Shown piece after piece: positions 33,381 to 45,591 of a stretch of DNA of 64,000 nt. Origin of the DNA: Amphiura filiformis (Eukaryota > Echinodermata > Ophiuroidea > Amphilepidida > Amphiuridae); assembly GCF_039555335.1 (NCBI RefSeq), contig NC_092628.1:95057782-95121781 (forward strand), written 5' to 3'. The notes beneath the pieces are model-generated. The model saw only the letters and a list, made by a program, of their open reading frames with translations, did not search any database and had not been told where the DNA came from. Position 1 is the stretch's first letter, and each line of letters begins with the position of its first letter. The position numbers and the translations under genes were made by a program.

Positions 33381-36360
33381 ATGGCTGCTAATAAATTCTT
33401 GGGACATTACAAGCTTGAATCAAGTGACAACCTGGAGGAGTTTATGAAGACATTAGGTAACGTTATTGCTGTTGTCATTTTATTTTACTGTCGCATATAG
33501 TTTACAATGCATTGGTTTCACGAGCCCATTCGATCATTTTGTTCGAATAATTTATAAAGATTATCATAACTGGCAAATGATCTTTAAACCTTACTACGAC
33601 GCCGAGCCTCGCCATGCCCATGTGAGGAAAATTAATGCATTGCTGTGACAGAAAGTGTATTATATAGTGTAGGCTACACTATACCGTTTATCTTTCTCTC
33701 TTTTAACAGTTTTCATCCTCTCTTTCTTAATTGCATTTGTATAATAATATTTTATACAAAAATAATTTTTTCGTTATGTAATTGAAGACCCATGACGTGC
33801 GTTACCTCGGAGTCTCGGGGCCCGTATACCCGGGTGGGGGCACTTCAATTTGAAATGGATATAGGTGAGGGCTGGCACTTTCGCAATAAGGGGCATTCGG
33901 TGAGAGCAAAATGTAAAAAATATGGGGTCATTGGGTGAGAACATGACCTTTTTTAATGGAATTTGGGTGAGAACCGTAACAGTGCCACAGAAACCTCGAA
34001 AATCGGATTTCTAGATCTAAATGGCTTCAAATTTCTTTTGTTTTTTCAAAATAAGTAACAAAATTAGTGATAAATGAAAGTTGCTGTTCAAATTGAACTT
34101 TTAAGGGTCTTTGGGTGCTGATCAAATTGAAAAATAGGGGGTCTTCGGGTGACAGAGCATGTGTTCGTAAAAACAATATGGGGTCTTTGGGTGACAGCGA
34201 TGCTGAAAAAGGGGGTCTTTTAACACAGCCCTATATACGCGTCACCTCCCAAAGTTGAAGTGCCCCCCGGGCCCGTATAATTCTATAATAATTGATCAAA
34301 AACGTATTTGTAATTTTATAAAACACATATATTTTTAGACAAAAATGAACAAGCTGTAGCCCAGAGACACGGATTAAAGTGCAAAAATATGTTAATAAGT
34401 TATTCGATTGAACAGTTTTTCTGACAGAAAAACCGTAATCTGGAAAACGCACATTCGGCCCATTTATCTGCAACATGCGGTATTAGATACAGTATGACGC
34501 TCATGCAGTACATGAAGTGTGTGTGAGTTACTTGTTCGGTGTCGGGCGGTATGTGGGGTATGCTGGGATGGATGGGTTTTTTGCAGTGGCGTTATAGCGA
34601 CGGTATAGCGTAGGGGCACGGCCCCCAATCGCCAAAAACCGACTTGTGCCCCCCATCAGACCCGGTGCCCCACATGGTCGGTCCCCCCATAATTATGATG
34701 ACCCACGCTACAAAATGTACGCCACTGGGTTTTTGTTAGGTAATTCTTGCTGGAAATATAAAGCAACACCATTTATTTCTTTGTCTTTCAAAAACATATG
34801 CATCATATGTCTCGATAAACATTAATATTGTAATATCTTTATGACAGAACTTTTATGTTTGTTTTTTCTTTAATAACAAACTTATTTCGGTATATGCCTC
34901 TATTATTTAATCTTCATTTGTTATTTTTCATATATTTCAGGTGTCAATATCGTGCTTCGTAAAATCGGCATGTCGAGTTATCCTGATTTGACAGTGGAGC
35001 AAATCGAAGGCGACCATTACAAAATCCACGAATGGACGATGGTTAAGTCACATATATGGGATTTCACATTGGGTCAAGAATTTAAAGACAAAACTGTAGA
35101 TGGTAGGAATGTATTGGTGAGTATAATTTGTATAAAGGAAGGTTTTCCAATGCTATGATAGAAAAGAGGGGTCCAAAAAGTGGGCTCCAGCAAACGTCAA
35201 ATGATGGTGGCCAAAGTTTTCTCTATTTTGTTTTTAGCTTGCCTTCATATAAAATCCACAGAACAGATCCATACAAGATGCTAGGCTGTGTTATTGACTG
35301 TTTCTTCCTTTACTTACATGTTGCTCCTGGCAAACTATATCATTTATTGTAATTTTCAAAAGATGCACATATCATTCAGGAATATTAAACTCTCCAAGTA
35401 TATGACGGATAATTAATTCGCACACGTGCATTTGTCAAGCTTTATCAAATTTGACCGTGGAATGCATGCACTGTGTTCAGCGATTTACCCTTATCTTTAA
35501 AATGGTTAGAAAAGACATACTTTTTGACAAAAACTTGGCTCTATTATTGGACGTCAATTAACAATAAGGTTAGCGACGCGCATTTGTAGCTGTGTGTCTG
35601 ATACTTATTTGTTCGTTTAATCTTTTTTCAGACAACTATTAAAATAGAAGGAGACAAGTTAGTACAAATTGAGAAACCGGCAAGTGGGAAAGGAAAAGTT
35701 CCTTCTTATACATGGGAACTCAAAGACAATAATGATCTCCATATAGTAAGTAGGGCTATGTGAATAAATTAACCTACTAATATTATTGTTTATTCTCTCG
35801 TAACGTAATCGGGGCGTCACTCATATCACTTCCTCACCCCAAGTTCATTCATTCACGAATATCTTTTATCTTTAACCCGTTTAATAATATTATATTAATT
35901 GATAAAAGAGAAAACCGTAATAATTCATTATCTCGTGAGAATAACTGCAGGTTTTACAAACAAGACCATCTATGTGCATCCAATTTGATAACATAATGGA
36001 TGTATGGCAACGATACAGGGCATATTCGATTCTTTTTAGACTGGTGGTATTAGGCTACAGGGTGCATTTCAAAAAATGTTACAATTTTATTTATTTTATT
36101 TTATGGATGTAGATTCTGAAATATTGTTCTTTCGATTGCAACATTTTTTGAGATACACGTCTGTATTAATGTAATTACCGTATTGTATGTAAAATTGGTT
36201 TGTGAAATGCCCGGGTGAAATGGTGATGATGTTGTTATCGGTGTTTTTTAAGGCGTAATATTTTGCCAATTTTTAATTATTTATGCCATTGTTTTCATTT
36301 TCCCAGACATATGAATTGGAAGGTGTGATATGCAACAGAGAGTACAAACGACTCAAGTAA
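33381..36360 (+). CDS. FABP: Fatty acid-binding protein (FABP-b2), 4 exons, 139 aa
   Basis: Recent duplicate of FABP-b1. The exons are 33381-33456, 34941-35116, 35632-35745 and 36307-36360 (76, 176, 114 and 54 nt). Exon 1 is identical to that of b1. About eight residues differ elsewhere, mostly conservative (for example Ile/Val, Arg/Lys, Ser/Thr), which suggests that both copies remain under constraint. It shares the unusual Trp at the conserved barrel Arg position (YTWELKD) and the intact R-E-Y near the C-terminus. The predicted role is a cytosolic lipid carrier. Intron 1 is long because of two inserted MITEs. Intron 3 lacks the minisatellite found in b1. Confidence 0.93.
33829..34271. mobile_element. 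443 bp MITE in FABP-b2 intron 1, 8 bp target duplication
   Basis: The ends CCCGGGTGGGGGCACTTCAA and TTGAAGTGCCCCCCGGG are inverted, with exact CCCGTATA at 33821-33828 and 34272-34279. The interior repeats GGGGTC and GGGTGA phrases. A sister element is at 57983-58430. The 8 bp duplication suggests a hAT-type source. Confidence 0.88.
34584..34727. mobile_element. 144 bp MITE in FABP-b2 intron 1
   Basis: CAGTGGCGT and ACGCCACTG are inverted ends. The flanks GTTTTTTG and GGTTTTTG agree in 7 of 8 bases as a target duplication. It has the same end type as 25090-25283. Confidence 0.75.
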
Positions 36361-36512
36361 GCTGCACGTTGACGAAGAATCGACAAAATATCGATGGACA
36401 TTCGATTGAGTATCGATGAACAATTAACAAAGTATCGACGAAACAGGCGATTGATGTTGTAACATGAATTTATGTAATTTGTTACCATGTTTTGGATTCT
36501 GAAAAGTGCAAT

Positions 36513-36967
36513 AAAATCTCAAAAAGGGAGATCATATGGGGGGGTACTCAGTACAAATTACCATACGGGGATGTGCCACAAATATGGGTAACATTATCTG
36601 CCTTTTGGTATATCAACGGCCCCTTTTCTAGACCAACTTTCGTATATATGGATGAGTCCTTTTTATATATACGGTCCTTTTTTTTCAAAATTGTCTATTT
36701 TGTTTTCGGAAAATAGCCCAATTTTGCCTCACTGTAGCCAAATTAGGCCCTATGTTTAAAAATTGCCCCATAATTTGGGGGGAAAATACTACTGTACAAC
36801 AATTTGTGTTAAATTTGGCCGAAATTCTTAGACATTTGGTATATGGGTCCGAATTTCTTGCAATATTGGTATATCGATGGGTCCACTTTCAAATTCTTAG
36901 CGGCACACCCCTACCCAAACCGAACTTGAGTACCCGCCCCCCCCCTCGATATTAAGGGAATCAGGGG
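36513..36967. mobile_element. 455 bp TIR element in the FABP-b2 3' flank
   Basis: GGGGGGTACTCA near the left end is inverted as GAGTACCCGCCCCCCC near the right. FABP-b1 runs directly from GAAAAGTGCAAT to TTCATATTCTGC without it. The interior repeats TTTGGTATAT and related phrases inverted over about 60 bp. Confidence 0.8.
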
Positions 36968-37178
36968 TTCATTTCTGCTTAAAAGATATCAAATCAACGG
37001 CTATCCGGGAAATAAATAAAATTACCCAACTTAAGTTTATCCCTCCAAGACATATACCGGTAAATTCCCATGATATTTTCAAATATATAGGCCTACTTAA
37101 TTACAATGTATTATATTTTAATACGAACAATATTGGAAACTGCAGCACCGGGCAGTATTATATTGTGCAAGTAAACCA

Positions 37179-37184
37179 AATAAA
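37179..37184 (+). promoter_or_regulatory. Candidate poly(A) signal of FABP-b2
   Basis: AATAAA in the same context as 31108-31113. It now lies about 820 bp after the stop codon because of the element at 36513-36967. It is inferred from conservation only. Confidence 0.4.
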
Positions 37185-38941
37185 AATACCTTTTAAAAGG
37201 AAATAGTAGATTACATGATTTATTCCTTTTATTCCAAAATAGTGCATCTTTTCAAACTCGCTCCTGTATTATAGGCCTACTGTAAATATTTGGTAGTTTC
37301 ATAGTTACTAGGCGGTTACCCGTATTTGGCGGTTCTCGGCTGGGTGCGATTACCTGGCTGATGGCGGGGCTGATGGTGACTGTACCCACCAAGTTTCATG
37401 CCCATCCGACAGTTTTTACTTATTTGACCTCATGTGACCCCTGGTGACCCCTAAATGACCTTCCCAAAATTTGGCTCGAAATGGTGACTGTACCCACCAA
37501 GTTTCATGCCCATTCGACAGTTTGTACTAAATAGACCTCAGATGACCCCTGGTGACCCCAAAATGACCTTCCAAAATTTGGCTCTAAATGTTGACTGTAC
37601 CCACCAAGTTTCATGCCCATATGACAGTATTGACTAATTTGACCTTAGCTGACCCCTGGATGACCTTGGATGACCCCGAAATGGCTTTTCCAAAAATTTG
37701 GCTCTAAATGGTGACTGTACCCACTAAGTTTCATGCCCATCCAACAGTTTTTACTAATTTGACCTCAGATGACCCCTGGTGACCCCAAAATGAACTTCCA
37801 AAAATTTGGCTCTAAATGTTGACTGTACCCACCAAGTTTCATGCCCATATGACAGTTTTTAGTTATTTGACCTCAGATGACCCCGGATGACCCCGGATGA
37901 CCTTCAAAAAATTTGGCTCTAAATGTTGACTGTACCCACCAAGTTTCATGTCCATACGACAGTTTTAAGTTATTTGACCTCAGATGACCCCTGGGTGACC
38001 CCGGATGACCCCAAAATGACCTTCAAAAAAATTGGGTCTAAATGCTTACTGTACCTACCAAGTATCATGCCCATATGACAGTTTTTGCTAATTTGACCTC
38101 AGATGACCCCTAGATGACCTTGGGTGACCTTGACCCACTAACCAATACAAACTTGTTATGTATGGGGTCAAGCTGCACCCACCCACCAAGTTTGAGGAAC
38201 GTGCGACCCCTAGTCTCCGAGAAAATAGGCGGACAGACAGACAGACAGACAGAGGCAGAGTCACAGACTACCAGTATTATTATATAGACTAGGCGGTTAC
38301 CCGTATTTGGCGGTTCTCGGCTGTCGCGATTACCTGGCTGATGGTGACTGTACTCACCAAGTTTTATGCCCGTAGGACAGTTTTTACTAATTTGACCTCA
38401 GGTGACCTCGAAATGACCTTCCCAAATTTGGCTCTAAATGTTGACTGTACCCACCACGTTTCATGCCCATAGGCCTATGACAGTTTTTAGTAATTTGACC
38501 TTGGATGACCCCAAAATGACCTTCCAAAAATTTGACTCTAAAAGGTGACTGTACCCACCAAGTTTCATGCGCATACATTTTTACTAATTTGACCTCAGAT
38601 GACCCCTGGGTGACCCGGATGACCCCAAAATGACCTTCCAAAATTTGACTATAAAAGTTGACTGTACCCACCAAGTTTCATGCCCATACGATAGTTTTTA
38701 CTAATTTGACCTCAGATGACCCCTGGATGACCTCGGGTGATCTTGGCCCACTAACTAAAACAAACTTGTTCTGTCTGAGGTCCAGATGCACCCATCCACC
38801 AAATTTGAGGAACGTGCGACCCCAAGTCTCCGAGAAAATAGGCGGGAAAACAGTTTTACTAATTTGACCTCAGATGACCCCTGGGTGACCTTGACCCACT
38901 AATCAATACAAACTTGTTCTGTCCTAGGTCAAGATGCACCT

Positions 38942-39299
38942 TAGACTGCTGCCCTCAGTCGTCAACCGTCTGGATTGACGACTGAGAAAACTACGTGGAA
39001 AAAAAGTGACGGATTTTGCAACAGGATTCCTGTGGCATAGAGCGTGCGCAGTTGTGTCCAAATTGACCTTTTGACCGAGTTTGTTGTTTTTAGAAGTTCA
39101 GAGCGCGATCTTGTCACAGCGGCGCGGTACAGCGACGCGGTACACGGGCGCCGCTAGTCAGTCGCGCTACGGCGCTTAACCAAAGTCGCATTGAATAGTT
39201 TTCAGAAGTCCGTCATGATTTGGGCTGTAAGATAATCAGTCGTCACTACGAAGCATGACAGTACATGCGAAGTGTAGACGGCTGATTGGAATTAGTCTA
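38942..39299. mobile_element. 358 bp element inserted in array unit 2, 9 bp target duplication
   Basis: TAGACT and AGTCTA ends, longer imperfect inverted arms with CAGTCGTC and GACGACTG, and exact GATGCACCT on both sides (38933-38941, 39300-39308). The equivalent positions in units 4 and 6 (near 41150 and 42990) are uninterrupted. A 9 bp duplication suggests a Mutator-like origin. It is more GC-rich than the array. Confidence 0.88.
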
Positions 39300-39666
39300 G
39301 ATGCACCTACCCACCAAGTTTCATGCCCATATGACAGTTTTTACTAATTTGACCCCTAGATGACCTCTGGTGACCTTGACCCACTAACCAATAGAAACTT
39401 GTTCTGTCCCGGGTCAAGACGCACCCACCCGTCAAGTTTGAGGAACGTGCGACCCCAGTCTCCGAGAAAAACAGTTTTTACTAATTTGACCCTGGATGAC
39501 CTTGGGTGACCTTGACCCACTAACCAATACAAACTCGTTCTGCCTGGGGTCAAGATACACCCACCCACCAAGTTTGAGGAACGTGCGGCCCCCGGTCTCC
39601 GAGAAAAGAGGCGGACAGACAGACAGACAAACAGATGGACAGATGTACAGATTCTGGTAGTAAACT

Positions 39667-42600
39667 AGGCGGTTACCCGTATTTTGCGGTTTTCGGCTAT
39701 CATGGTTATTGGCTTTTGCAGATCTCAAAATCAGGGTGTGTCCTTTGGCTGGGATCACTTTCCTAACAGCTGAGCTCAATTGCAGCTTTTTGCAATTTGA
39801 CCTGACTTTCGCCCTCAATTTGAAATTTGACCTGACCTTTGATCTAGATGACCTAACAAACGCAAACCTGAGCTTCCTTGGCCAAAGTTACACCCACCCA
39901 CAAAGTTTGAGGTCCATTATATGAGCAATTTGAAATTTTTACGTTTTTTGACCTATGACCTCTTAACCGTAGGTCTGACAAAAAGGTCACCGTAAAAACG
40001 TTTGTTTGTTACTCCAAGGTCCACTCACCCACAAAGTTTGAGCTCCATAGAGGCAATTAGAAATTTCTACCTTTTTTGATCTATGACCTCTTAACCGTAG
40101 GTCTGACAAAAGGTCACCGTGGAAACTTTTGTTTGTTAGTCCAAGGTCCACTCACCCACCAAGTTTGAGCTCCATAGAGGCAATTTGAAATTTCTACCTT
40201 TTTTTTGACCTATGACCTCTCAACCGTAGGTCTGACAAAAAAGGTCAACGTGGAAACTTTTGTTTGTTAGTCCAAGATCCACCCACCCACCACGTTTGAG
40301 CTCCATAGGGGCAATTTGAAATGTCTACCATTTTTGACCTGTGACCTCTTAACCGTAGGTCTGACGAAAAGGTCACCGTGGAAACTTTTATTTGTTAGTC
40401 CAAGGTCAACACACCCACCAAGTTTGAGCTCCATAGGAACAATTTGAAATTAGACTTCAATTGGACTTGACCCGGTCGTTGACCTTTGACCTTAAAAATA
40501 TAAACTGGTTCTTCCTCATACCAAGCTGCACCCACCCACCAAGTTTGAGGAACGTGCGACCCCCAGTCTCCGAGAAAAGAGGCGGACAGACAAACAGACA
40601 GATTCTGGTGAATTATAGTAAGACTAAGCGGTTACCCGTATTTGGCGGTTCTAGTCGGCTGTCGCGGTTACCTGGCTGATGGTGACTGATGCCCATAGGA
40701 CAGTTTTTACTAATTTGAACTCAGATGACCCCTTGTGACCTTGAAATGACCTAACAAAATTTGGCTCTAAATATTGACTGTACCCACCACGTTACATGCC
40801 CATACGACAGTTTTTAGTAATTTGACCTTGGATGACCCCAAAATGACCGTCCAAAAATTTGACTCTAAAAGTTGACTGTACCCATCAAGTTTCATGCCCA
40901 TACGACAGTTTTTACTAATTTGACCTCAGATGACCCCTAAATGACCTCGGGTGATCTTGGCCCACTAACCGAAACAAACTTGTTCTGTCTGAGGTCCAGA
41001 TGCACCCACCCACCAAGTTTGAGGAACGTGCGACCCCTAGTCTCCGAGAAAATAGGCGGAAAACAGTTTTTACTAATTTGACCTCAGATGACCCCTGGGT
41101 GACCTTGACCCACTAATCAATACAAACTTGTTCTGTCCTAGGTCAAGATGCACCTACCCACCAAGTTTCATGCCCATATGACAGTTTTTACTAATTTGAC
41201 CCCTAGATGACCTCTGGTGACCTTGACCCACTAACCAATAGAAACTTGTTCTGTCCCGGGTCAAGACGCACCCACCCGTCAAGTTTGAGGAACGTGCGAC
41301 CCCCAGTCTCCGAGAAAAACAGTTTTTACTAATTTGACCCCTAGATGACCTCTGGTGACCTTGACCCACTAACCAATACAAACTCGTTCTGCCTGGGGTC
41401 AAGATACACCCACCCACCAAGTTTGAGGAACGTGCGGCCCCCGGTCTCCGAGAAAAGAGGCGGACAGACAGACAGACAAACAGATGGACAGATTCTGGTA
41501 GTAAACTAGGCGGTTACCCGTATTTTGCGGTTTTCGGCTATCATGGTTATTGGCTTTTGCAGATCTCAAAATCAGGGTGTGTCCTTTGGCTGGGATCACT
41601 TTCCTAACAGCTGAGCTCAATTGCAGCTTTTTGCAATTTGACCTGACTTTCGCCCTCAATTTAAAATTTGACCTGACCTTTGATCTGGATGACCTAACAA
41701 ACGCAAACCTGAGCTTCCTTGGCCAAAGTTACACCCACCCACAAAGTTTGAGGTCCATTATATGAGCAATTTGAAATTTTTACGTTTTTTGACCTATGAC
41801 CTCTTAACCGTAGGTCTGACAAAAAGGTCACCGTAAAAACGTTTGTTTGTTACTCCAAGGTCCACTCACCCACAAAGTTTGAGCTCCATAGAGGCAATTA
41901 GAAATGTCTACCTTTTTTGACCTATGACCTCTTAACCGTAGGTCTGACAAAAAGGTCACCGTGGAAACTTTTGTTTGTTAGTCCAAGGTCCACTCACCCA
42001 CCAAGTTTGAGCTCCATAGAGGCAATTTGAAATTTCTACCTTTTTTGACCTATGACCTCTTAACCGTAGGTCTGACAAAAAGGTCAACGTGGAAACTTTT
42101 GTTTGTTAGTCCAAGATCCACCCACCCACCACGTTTGAGCTCCATAGGGGCAATTTGAAATGTCTACCTTTTTTGACCTGTGACCTCTTAACCGTAGGTC
42201 TGACGAAAAGGTCACCGTGGAAACTTTTATTAATTTTGTTAGTCCAAGGTCAACACACCCACCAAGTTTGAGCTCCATAGGAACAATTTGAAATTAGACT
42301 TCAATTGGACTTGACCCGGTCGTTGACCTTTGACCTTAAAAATATAAACTGGTTCTTCCTCATACCAAGCTGCACCCACCCACCAAGTTTGAGGAACGTG
42401 CGACCCCAGTCTCCGAGAAAAGAGGCGGACAGACAAACAGACAGATTCTGGTGAATTATAGTAAGACTAAGCGGTTACCCGTATTTGGCGGTTCTAGTCG
42501 GCTGTCGCGGTTACCTGGCTGATGGTGACTGATGCCCATAGGACAGTTTTTACTAATTTGAACTCAGATGACCCCTTGTGACCTTGAAATGACCTACCAA

Positions 42601-43372
42601 AATTTGGCTCTAAATATTGACTGTACCCACCACGTTACATGCCCATACGACAGTTTTTAGTAATTTGACCTTGGATGACCCCAAAATGACCGTCCAAAAA
42701 TTTGACTCTAAAAAGTTGACTGTACCCATCAAGTTTCATGCCCATACGACAGTTTTTACTAATTTGACCTCAGATGACCCCTAAATGACCTCGGGTGATC
42801 TTGGCCCACTAACCGAAACAAACTTGTTCTGTCTGAGGTCCAGATGCACCCACCCACCAAGTTTGAGGAACGTGCGACCCTAGTCTCCGAGAAAATAGGC
42901 GGAAAACAGTTTTACTAATTTGACCTCAGATGACCCCTGGGTGACCTTGACCCACTAACCAATACAAACTTGTTCCGTCTTAGGTCAAGATGCACCTACC
43001 CACCAAGTTGCATGCCCATATGACAGTTTTTACTAATTTGACCCTTAGATGACTTCTGGTAACCTTGACCCACTAACCAATACAAACTTGTTCTGTCCCG
43101 GGTCAAGACGCACCCACCCGTCAAGTTTGAGGAACGTGCGACCCCCAGTCCCTGAGAAAAACAGTTTTTACTAATTTGACCCCTGGATGACCTTGGGTGA
43201 CCTTGACCCACTAACCAATACAAACTTGTTCTGTGTGGGGTCAAGCTGCACCCACCCACCAAGTTTGAGGAACGTGCGACCCCTAGTCTCCAAGAAAATA
43301 GGCGGACAGACAGACTCACAGAGGGACAGAGGGACAGAGTCACAGACTACCAGTATTATTTATATAGATTAT
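39667..43372 (+). repeat. 1.85 kb higher-order tandem duplication inside the array
   Basis: 39667-41517 and 41518-43372 are nearly identical, with each copy made of one unit of each type. Shared rare features such as GTAAACTAGGCGGTTACC and TCTGGTGAATTATAGTAAGA support a single recent duplication. The offset is 1851 bp at the left boundary. Confidence 0.88.
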
Positions 43373-43493
43373 AGTAAGATAGTCGTCAATGATGTCGAGG
43401 TTTCGGATTTAAGATACTCTATTTTTTTTGGTATAAAACTCTATTCGAAAAGAAAGTTATCGGCCTCTGCATATGATGCACTGAGAAGTTGTT

Positions 43494-43782
43494 CCCAGCA
43501 AATACAAAAATGTTTAAAACGTTATAAACATTGTATGAATGCGTTTTGGTTTTGGTCAAAACGTTTTATAACATTTAAATGTCAGATAATATAGAGTCAT
43601 GAAAGCATTTTATAAAACGCTTTATATGAAAAAAACCCACCACAACCACCTTGTTAAAATGTTATCAAAATGTTATTGTAAAATATTTTTGGCAAACATT
43701 GTTGCAAAAAATATTTTCTGAATGTTAGTATTATAACCCGACATTTAAACGTTGTCTGTAAAACGTTTTGTGTTTGATGGGT
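43494..43782. mobile_element. MITE, CCCAGCAAACACA family, copy 1
   Basis: CCCAGCAAATACAAAAATG at the left and TTTTGTGTTTGATGGG at the right are inverted. The FABP-b1 flank goes from AGTTG straight to CTTCCACCTCATGACACA. The interior is rich in AAAACGTTTT. Confidence 0.8.
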
Positions 43783-43937
43783 TTCCACCTCATGACACAT
43801 ATAACAAAAACATACCCCACAGCAATAACAACTTTATTTTAACAAAACGCCAAGAAAATAAAAAGTTTGTAACAAAAATAATGACAACTTTATTTTACTA
43901 TAATAGTATAATTATAGGCTAATAAAGCAAGAGTATA

Positions 43938-44150
43938 CCCAGCAAACACAAAAAAGTTATAAAAACGTTTTAAATAAGTTATATTTTGCATGGTTTTGGT
44001 TTAGGTAAAAATGTTTTTATAATATTAAATGTCGGGTTATATAAAACGTTTTGTATGAAAACACATTACAACAATTTCACATTACAACATTTTAAACGTT
44101 TTCTGCCAACCTTTAGCAAATGATGTCGAAAACGTTCTGTGTTTGCTGGG
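43938..44150. mobile_element. MITE, CCCAGCAAACACA family, copy 2 (TA target)
   Basis: CCCAGCAAACACA and TGTGTTTGCTGGG are exact inverted ends, and TA lies on both sides. It is 213 bp, with AACGTTTT-rich arms. The TA duplication fits a Tc1/mariner-type source. Confidence 0.88.
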
Positions 44151-44152
44151 TA

Positions 44153-44638
44153 AAGCGCTTAGTGACATATCACTGCAGAAACAAGTGTTAATATATAAAC
44201 ACTTTTGAGGAAGACTTAAAATATATAATAAACACTATAAAATGCACACCACTTGTAACAATAACGCACCAATTTGAACACTTTTATTAACACTTACACT
44301 TGAACGTCAGTTTTAAAACGTATATAAATATGAACATATAATGTTAAATTTGTAACATATATGTTGCCTTTATTAACACGTGTGTTACATTGACCACAAT
44401 AACGTGTTAGTAACTTAACATTTCCTTTTATCAATTAATTATCTGATGCAGGGGACATTGGATCAAAGAGCATCCAGAGATCATAAGGTTAAATTACTCT
44501 CTTTGGACAGAAAAATACCTATTGCGAGAAATTAAGTGTTTGTAATGATTCAGGTCAAACGTCATGCAAAGGGCATCAAAGTGAGAAGTCCTCATCCACA
44601 CATACGCTAGTGTAACATGTTCAAATTTATGTATAGGA
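44153..44638. other. No gene seen
   Basis: AT-rich sequence with GTGTTA and TAACAC words repeated in both orientations (44190-44420), possibly a degraded MITE. Confidence 0.4.
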
Positions 44639-44734
44639 TAATGGCCGCGGATTAGAACGTGAGTGGGTAAGAATGGCTGAGCCGCGGAGCGGCGAAGCCA
44701 TTCTTACCACTCACGTTCTAATCCGCGGCCATTA
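44639..44734. repeat. 96 bp GC-rich near-perfect hairpin
   Basis: TAATGGCCGCGGATTAGAAC and onward pairs with its complement ending CCGCGGCCATTA over about 38 bp, with a single one-base bulge. The loop is itself partly palindromic (GCCGCGGAGCGGC). Such symmetry suggests a recent snapback element or element end. Confidence 0.9.
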
Positions 44735-44815
44735 ACCGACTTAATACACACCTATGACGTCGCGCTATTGTTTTACCGCTCCATTATTTTACACGAATGG
44801 AGTGTTATTGAAATA
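44735..44815 (+). repeat. Dispersed repeat, inverted copy at 50549-50610
   Basis: AATACACACCTATGACGTCG then a segment ending CGCTCCATTATTTT and CACGAATGGAG, with one mismatch in about 60 bp to the reverse complement of 50549-50610. The two copies are inverted and 5.7 kb apart. Confidence 0.85.
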
Positions 44816-45589
44816 GGTTGCTCTTTACAAATTGATCAATTACTCATTGATGCCGGACAATACACTAATATAATGATCGTACTAAATTTTAGGTGCGAGT
44901 GCAAAAATAGTCCGACTCAGCTTTATGTAAAATTTCTATAGAAATACCCATCATATCACGATCCAGGTGTTTAGTTCAAATCATCCGTAACCACCTTCTT
45001 GAATTATAAAGATTTAAAATGTTTGTTACACAAATTGAATAAACGTAGATTCGTAAAATCATTATTGAAGTGATTAGACCATCAATAGTTCTTTATGCCC
45101 ACTTCTAATGTATTAACTGTTGAAGTAGTTGCGTTTAGGTCTCTATTTTGCATAATAAGGAAAATTGGCAAAAAAGTCATATAGCATGTATAGGCTCATA
45201 TGAAATGGTCATTACAGTTGTCAACCTCAAGAAAACTACACCTATCGCTATACCTGAGCAATGATACTCTTCTCTGTGAATCGAGTTTACGATTTTGGAA
45301 CAACCATGCAATTATGGACACTATTGTTTATCTTGGATAATTTTGTGATGGAATCATTCCGAGGATATATATCGTTGATTCGCAGCAGAAGGACCAAAAT
45401 CAGGTACGAAAAGGTACGAAAATTTTAAATGTACTACAACACATTTTACCTAGGCCTATTATTGTCCTTGAACTTTGTCGGCAAAAAACAAAACAAACTT
45501 CGCCGCCTTCGACGCGAAATAAAAGCCACCTCAACTTCCAGTCCCCTTCCGAAATCAAATGGAGCGTCCCTAACATTGTAATATTTAAT
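44816..45589. other. No gene seen
   Basis: AT-rich intergenic sequence between two repeats. No recognisable exon or element. Confidence 0.45.
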
Positions 45590-45591
45590 TA

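Larger units (their letters stand above)
37310..43380 (+). repeat. 6.1 kb array of TGACCY-rich repeats
   Basis: Six units of about 0.9-1.4 kb, each opening GGCGGTTACCCGTATTT and closing CTCCGAGAAAA, GCGGACAGACAGACAGAC and a short TATAGA-type end. They begin near 37310, 38289, 39667, 40625, 41518 and 42467. Within units, phrases of about 100 bp repeat (CCACCAAGTTTCATGCCCAT and TTTGACCTCAGATGACCCC; elsewhere CCACCAAGTTTGAGGAACG). Open frames here are repeat artefacts. The FABP-b1 flank has no array at the matching position (31370-31381). Confidence 0.92.

Noticed and set aside
38387-43594. Several 70-135 codon frames in the TGACC array
   Set aside because: They repeat with the array units and change frame between them; no codon-level conservation seen.
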